DNA from: Aldehydirespirator sp963667505
GTDB taxonomy: Bacteria > Actinomycetota > Acidimicrobiia > Acidimicrobiales > Aldehydirespiratoraceae
Assembly: GCA_963667505.2 (NCBI GenBank)
Contig: OY763490.2
Coordinates: forward strand, 1,550,001-1,614,000
Direction: 5' to 3'
Length of the DNA: 64,000 bases
Each line of letters opens with the position of its first letter. Position 1 is the first letter of the stretch. The notes below the pieces were generated by a model that worked only from the letters and a program-made list of their open reading frames with translations, did not search any database and was not told the DNA's origin. The position numbers were made by a program, and so were the translations under genes. Positions 61,170 to 64,000 of this stretch are shown in pieces.

Positions 61170-62942
61170 TCATCCGGCCAGCAGCCGCCGGCCCGCGATC
61201 CGCAGATCGTCGGCGGGCTCGGTGACTGCGGCCAGCAGTCCGGGCACGCCTGCCAGGCGGTTCGAGGCGAAGAAGCGGGCCAGCACCGCGCGGTCGGCGG
61301 CGGTGTCGGCGTCGAGGCCGCGGGCCGTGAGGGCACCGTCGGCCAGGGCGGCGCCCGCAGTGGTGGTGGCCAGCATCCTCAGATAGGCGTCGGCCCCCGC
61401 GAGGCGGCCGGCCGGCTCAGCCTCCAGCAGCCATCCCCCCGCCTCCTCGGCGGCCTCCGCAGCTGCGCCCAGGTGCCGCCGGACCGGGGCCAGCCCGTCC
61501 GCGCCGTCGAGAGCAGCCACAGTCCGTCCTATCTCGTCGAGATGGTCCTGCACCGCGCCCCCGTCGCGCACCGGGAGCTTGCGTCCGACCAGATCGACGG
61601 CCTGGATGCCGTTGGTGCCCTCGTAGATCGGCGCGATGCGGGCGTCCCGGTAGTGCTGGGCCGAGCCGGTCTCCTCGATGAAGCCCATGCCGCCGTGCAC
61701 TTGGAGGCCGACGCTGGCCAGCTCGCAGCCCATGTCGGTGGCCCAAGCCTTGGTGAGCGGCGTCAGCAACGCGGCCCGCTCGCCCGCGGCGGCCCGCTGG
61801 GACTCATCGGAGCTGCGGGAGGCCCGGTCGATGGCCTCGGCGTTGCGGTAGGCGAGGCCGCGCATGGCGCTCGTCGATGAGCGCATGTCCAGCAGCATCC
61901 GACGGACGTCGGGGTGGTCGATGATGGCCGACGACTCGCCCGCAGGGGCGCCCGGCGCCCGGCCCTGGCGGCGCTCGCGCGCGTAGGCCAGCGCCTGCTG
62001 GTAGGAGCGCTCCGCGATGGCCACCCCTTCGAGGCCGACGCTGAGCCGGGCGTGGTTCATCATCGTGAACATCGCCCTCATCCCGCCGTGCTCCTCGCCG
62101 ACGAGGAACCCCGCGGCGCCGTCGCCGTCGCCGTAGGCCATCACGCAGGTGGGGCTGGCGTGGATGCCCAGCTTGTGCTCGATCGACATGCAGAGCACGT
62201 CGTTGCGCGGCCCGGCCGTGCCGTCGGGCCCGACCAGGAACTTGGGCACCAGGAAGCAGCTGATGCCGCGGGTGCCGGGCGGCGCGCCCGGGGTCCGGGC
62301 CAACACGAGGTGGACGATGTTCTCGGCCAGGTCGTGCTCGCCGTAGGTGATGAAGATCTTGGTGCCGTGGAGCCGGTAGGAGCCATCCGGCTGCGGAACG
62401 GCCCGGGCGGTGACCGCGCCGAGGTCGGAGCCGGCCTGGGGCTCGGTGAGGTTCATGGTGCCCGTCCAGGCGCCGGCCGTCATCCGGGGCAGGTACAGCA
62501 TCTTCTGCTCGTCGGTGCCGAACGCGCCCAGCAGGTTGATGGCGCCCTGGGTGAGCAGCGGGCACAGCGACCACGACATGCACGCCGTGGTGAACATCTC
62601 CTCTATGGCCAGGCCCACGAGGTGCGGGAACCCGCCGCCGCCGTACTCGGGGTCGGCCGACACCGCCCCCCAGCCGGCGTCCACGTAGGCGCGGTAGGCC
62701 TCCTTGAACCCGGTCGGCGTGGCCACCGAGCCGTCGTCGAGTCGTCGGGCGCCCTCGGTGTCGCCGATGCGGTTGAGCGGCGCTACGACCTCCTCCGCGA
62801 ACCGGGCCGCCTCGGCGAGCAGCTGCTCGACCAGGTCGGGCTCGACGTGCTCGAACCCCTCGAGCGACGCCACGCCCTCGACGTCGGCCACATGGCGCAG
62901 GTTGAACAGGATCTCGTCGAGGTTGACCCGGAAGCCGCTCAC
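61170..62942 (-). CDS. Acyl-CoA dehydrogenase, long (~600 aa, FadE5/AcdB type)
   Basis: 590 aa from GTG 62942 (SGFRVNLDEILFNLRHV, the family start); ATG 62975 adds 11 unconserved residues. Extended N-terminal domain, then YGGGGFPHLVGLAIEEMF, LTEPQAGSDLGAVTARA, GTKIFITYGEHDLAENIVHLVLAR, ACAD core MNHARLSVGLEGVAIAERSYQQA, HGGMGFIEETGSAQHYRD, IYEGTNGIQAVDLVGRKL, and a C-terminal helical extension typical of the long-chain, acyl-CoA DH type with DUF1974-like tail. Oxidises long or medium acyl-CoA. Confidence 0.9.
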   Translation of the reverse strand: MSGFRVNLDEILFNLRHVADVEGVASLEGFEHVEPDLVEQLLAEAARFAEEVVAPLNRIGDTEGARRLDDGSVATPTGFKEAYRAYVDAGWGAVSADPEYGGGGFPHLVGLAIEEMFTTACMSWSLCPLLTQGAINLLGAFGTDEQKMLYLPRMTAGAWTGTMNLTEPQAGSDLGAVTARAVPQPDGSYRLHGTKIFITYGEHDLAENIVHLVLARTPGAPPGTRGISCFLVPKFLVGPDGTAGPRNDVLCMSIEHKLGIHASPTCVMAYGDGDGAAGFLVGEEHGGMRAMFTMMNHARLSVGLEGVAIAERSYQQALAYARERRQGRAPGAPAGESSAIIDHPDVRRMLLDMRSSTSAMRGLAYRNAEAIDRASRSSDESQRAAAGERAALLTPLTKAWATDMGCELASVGLQVHGGMGFIEETGSAQHYRDARIAPIYEGTNGIQAVDLVGRKLPVRDGGAVQDHLDEIGRTVAALDGADGLAPVRRHLGAAAEAAEEAGGWLLEAEPAGRLAGADAYLRMLATTTAGAALADGALTARGLDADTAADRAVLARFFASNRLAGVPGLLAAVTEPADDLRIAGRRLLAG

Positions 62943-63034
62943 ACTCGGAGGGTACCGGCTCCGCGCGCCGAGCATCGGAGCCGCCCGCGAACACCGTCTT
63001 CCGCCCCGCGGCTCCGCCTGACCGGCCGTCCGTC

Positions 63035-63125
63035 CCAGGGCGGCGGCCCTCGTTCAGCCGGTGATTTCCCGTGCCGCCTGCGCGTGCCCACCAGGGCGGC
63101 GGCCCTCGTTCAGCCGGTGATTTCC
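63035..63125 (-). repeat. 35-bp repeat carrying the YihY stop and a hairpin, two copies
   Basis: CCAGGGCGGCGGCCCTCGTT through GATTTCC is identical at 63035-63069 and 63091-63125 (56 bp apart). The downstream copy (63091) contains the YihY stop (63110-63112) and a small hairpin AGGGC-CGCC-GCCCT, probably a terminator; the other copy repeats both. Confidence 0.9.
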
Positions 63126-64000
63126 GTTGCGGGGTGCCGCCTCTGGCGGCGGCGGTTGAGGACGCGGTTCGCCTCGGCGCCGACCAGCAGGCCCATCGCC
63201 AGCAGGTACAGCCAGATGAGCAGGCTCAGAGCGCCGCCGAGGAACCCGAACACCGCGTTGACGCCCCGAGAGGCGGCGTCCAGATAGGTGCGAAACCCGA
63301 GCGACACGACCAGCCACCAGACGGTGGCGATGACCGCTCCGGGCAGGTCGCTGCGCCACGGGGTGTGGGTGTGGGGCGCGAAGTGGAGCACGCTCGCAGC
63401 CCACAGCACGACGACCACGAAGACCACGGGCCATCGGAACCACACCCATGCCGTGGTGAACGCGGCGCCGGCGCCGAACCGTTCGGCCAGCTCCTCGCCG
63501 CTTCCGAGGAGAGGGCCGACCACCACGATCGCGGCCACGATCGACGCCACCAGCAGGGTGAACAGCGTCAGCACGAAGCCCATCGCCCGGGTGGAGATCC
63601 AGCTCCGCCGGCTCTCATGGCCGTAGGCGACGTCGAGGGCGGCGACCACGGCGGTGAACCCCCGAGTCGATGCGTACACGGTCAGCACCACGCCGACTGT
63701 GATCACACCCGCGTTGGGCCGGTCGAAGAGCTCGGCGACGGTCGCACGGATCGTGTTCTCGGTTCCGAAGGTCTCGACTATCCGGTCGAGCAGCCACTCC
63801 TCGGTGGCGGCCGCCGCGTCGGCGCCGATCACCACGTCGAGCGATCCGAGCGCCGCGGCGAACACGATCACCGCCGGGAACAGCCCCAACAGGCCGAAGA
63901 AGGCGATCTCGGCCGACAGTCCGCCCACTCGGGCCCGGGACCATTCGTGGCGAAACTCGACGATGAGGTGCCAGCACTCGCGGGCAATGGCGCGGAGCGT
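63110..64000 (-). CDS. YihY/BrkB family membrane protein, 5' end beyond the window
   Basis: The reading frame stays open past its first in-window GTG (63928) to the window edge, reading IARECWHLIVEFRHEWSRAR, so the gene is partial. Six hydrophobic segments and the YihY elements AEIAFFGLLGLFPAVIVFAAALG, YASTRGFTAVVAALDVAYG, LPGAVIATVWWLVVSLGFRTYLD and GALSLLIWLYLLAMGLLVGAEANRVL. Bacterial relatives are membrane proteins of uncertain function (once mis-called RNase BN). Basic C-terminus RRRQRRHP. Confidence 0.88.
   Translation of the reverse strand, partial: TLRAIARECWHLIVEFRHEWSRARVGGLSAEIAFFGLLGLFPAVIVFAAALGSLDVVIGADAAAATEEWLLDRIVETFGTENTIRATVAELFDRPNAGVITVGVVLTVYASTRGFTAVVAALDVAYGHESRRSWISTRAMGFVLTLFTLLVASIVAAIVVVGPLLGSGEELAERFGAGAAFTTAWVWFRWPVVFVVVVLWAASVLHFAPHTHTPWRSDLPGAVIATVWWLVVSLGFRTYLDAASRGVNAVFGFLGGALSLLIWLYLLAMGLLVGAEANRVLNRRRQRRHPATEITG

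Overview
The window is very GC-rich, uses ATG, GTG and occasional TTG starts, and its genes are tightly packed with many 4-nt stop/start overlaps. Several features point to an actinobacterium: the two tiny actinobacterial ribosomal proteins bS22 and bL37, an Rpf-type resuscitation factor, DUF501 next to Ppx, a DUF222/HNH (13E12-like) endonuclease, and the block rsmI-metG-tatD-rpf-rsmA-ispE-prs-rplY-pth-mfd-mazG-eno-ftsB, which parallels the Mycobacterium order. The abundance of acyl-CoA dehydrogenases, phytanoyl-CoA dioxygenases, sulfatase and CO-dehydrogenase-type genes would suit an aquatic or host-associated Acidimicrobiia lineage; that placement is inference.

Layout. 1-600: wreckage of a xylose operon (xylA fused out of frame to an internally deleted xylB) and the tail of an aspartic protease. 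745-6114: operon of imelysin, di-haem c-type protein, second imelysin-like lipoprotein and HTTM membrane protein, probably metal-linked. 6270-6941: type II toxin-antitoxin pair. 6991-7866: ROK kinase. 8042-16430: catabolic genes (two acyl-CoA dehydrogenases, sulfatase plus amidohydrolase, PhyH oxygenase, SMP-30 lactonase). 16554-17432: ATPase fragment and Fe-type SOD. 17658-23546: DNA-acting genes (AbrB/HhH-GPD fusion, DUF222-HNH nuclease, Fe-S PD-(D/E)XK nuclease) with tRNA-Leu and many repeats. 23902-27107: MFS exporter, enoyl-CoA hydratase, GNAT. 27164-28566: ppx and DUF501. 28563-33923: accessory genes for a CO-dehydrogenase/molybdenum hydroxylase (coxG, mocA-like, xdhC-like, coxE, moxR/coxD) and a thioesterase, lying between ftsB and DUF501; mocA and xdhC are each frameshifted. 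33933-53616: housekeeping block on the minus strand, interrupted by a plus-strand orphan form II-like CoxL at 44688. 53849-59273: BMP-type ABC importer for nucleosides or simple sugars. 59286-64000: second PhyH oxygenase, lgt, acyl-CoA dehydrogenase and a YihY membrane protein cut by the window end.

The most striking property lies between the genes. About ten gaps carry young local tandem repeats (27-74 bp units), and several are anchored exactly on a start codon, stop codon or gene-overlap junction. In three operons (toxin-antitoxin, mocA-coxG, ABC ATPase-permease) the duplicated unit is the stop/start overlap itself, leaving micro-ORFs of 12-14 codons before the downstream gene. In the ABC operon three such micro-ORFs are chained by ATGA overlaps. 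Separate repeat families include hairpins built on TTGGCAGC/GCTGCCAA arms (one single copy and a five-unit array, both between convergent genes) and a 137-bp dispersed repeat present twice in full and once in part, always at gene ends.
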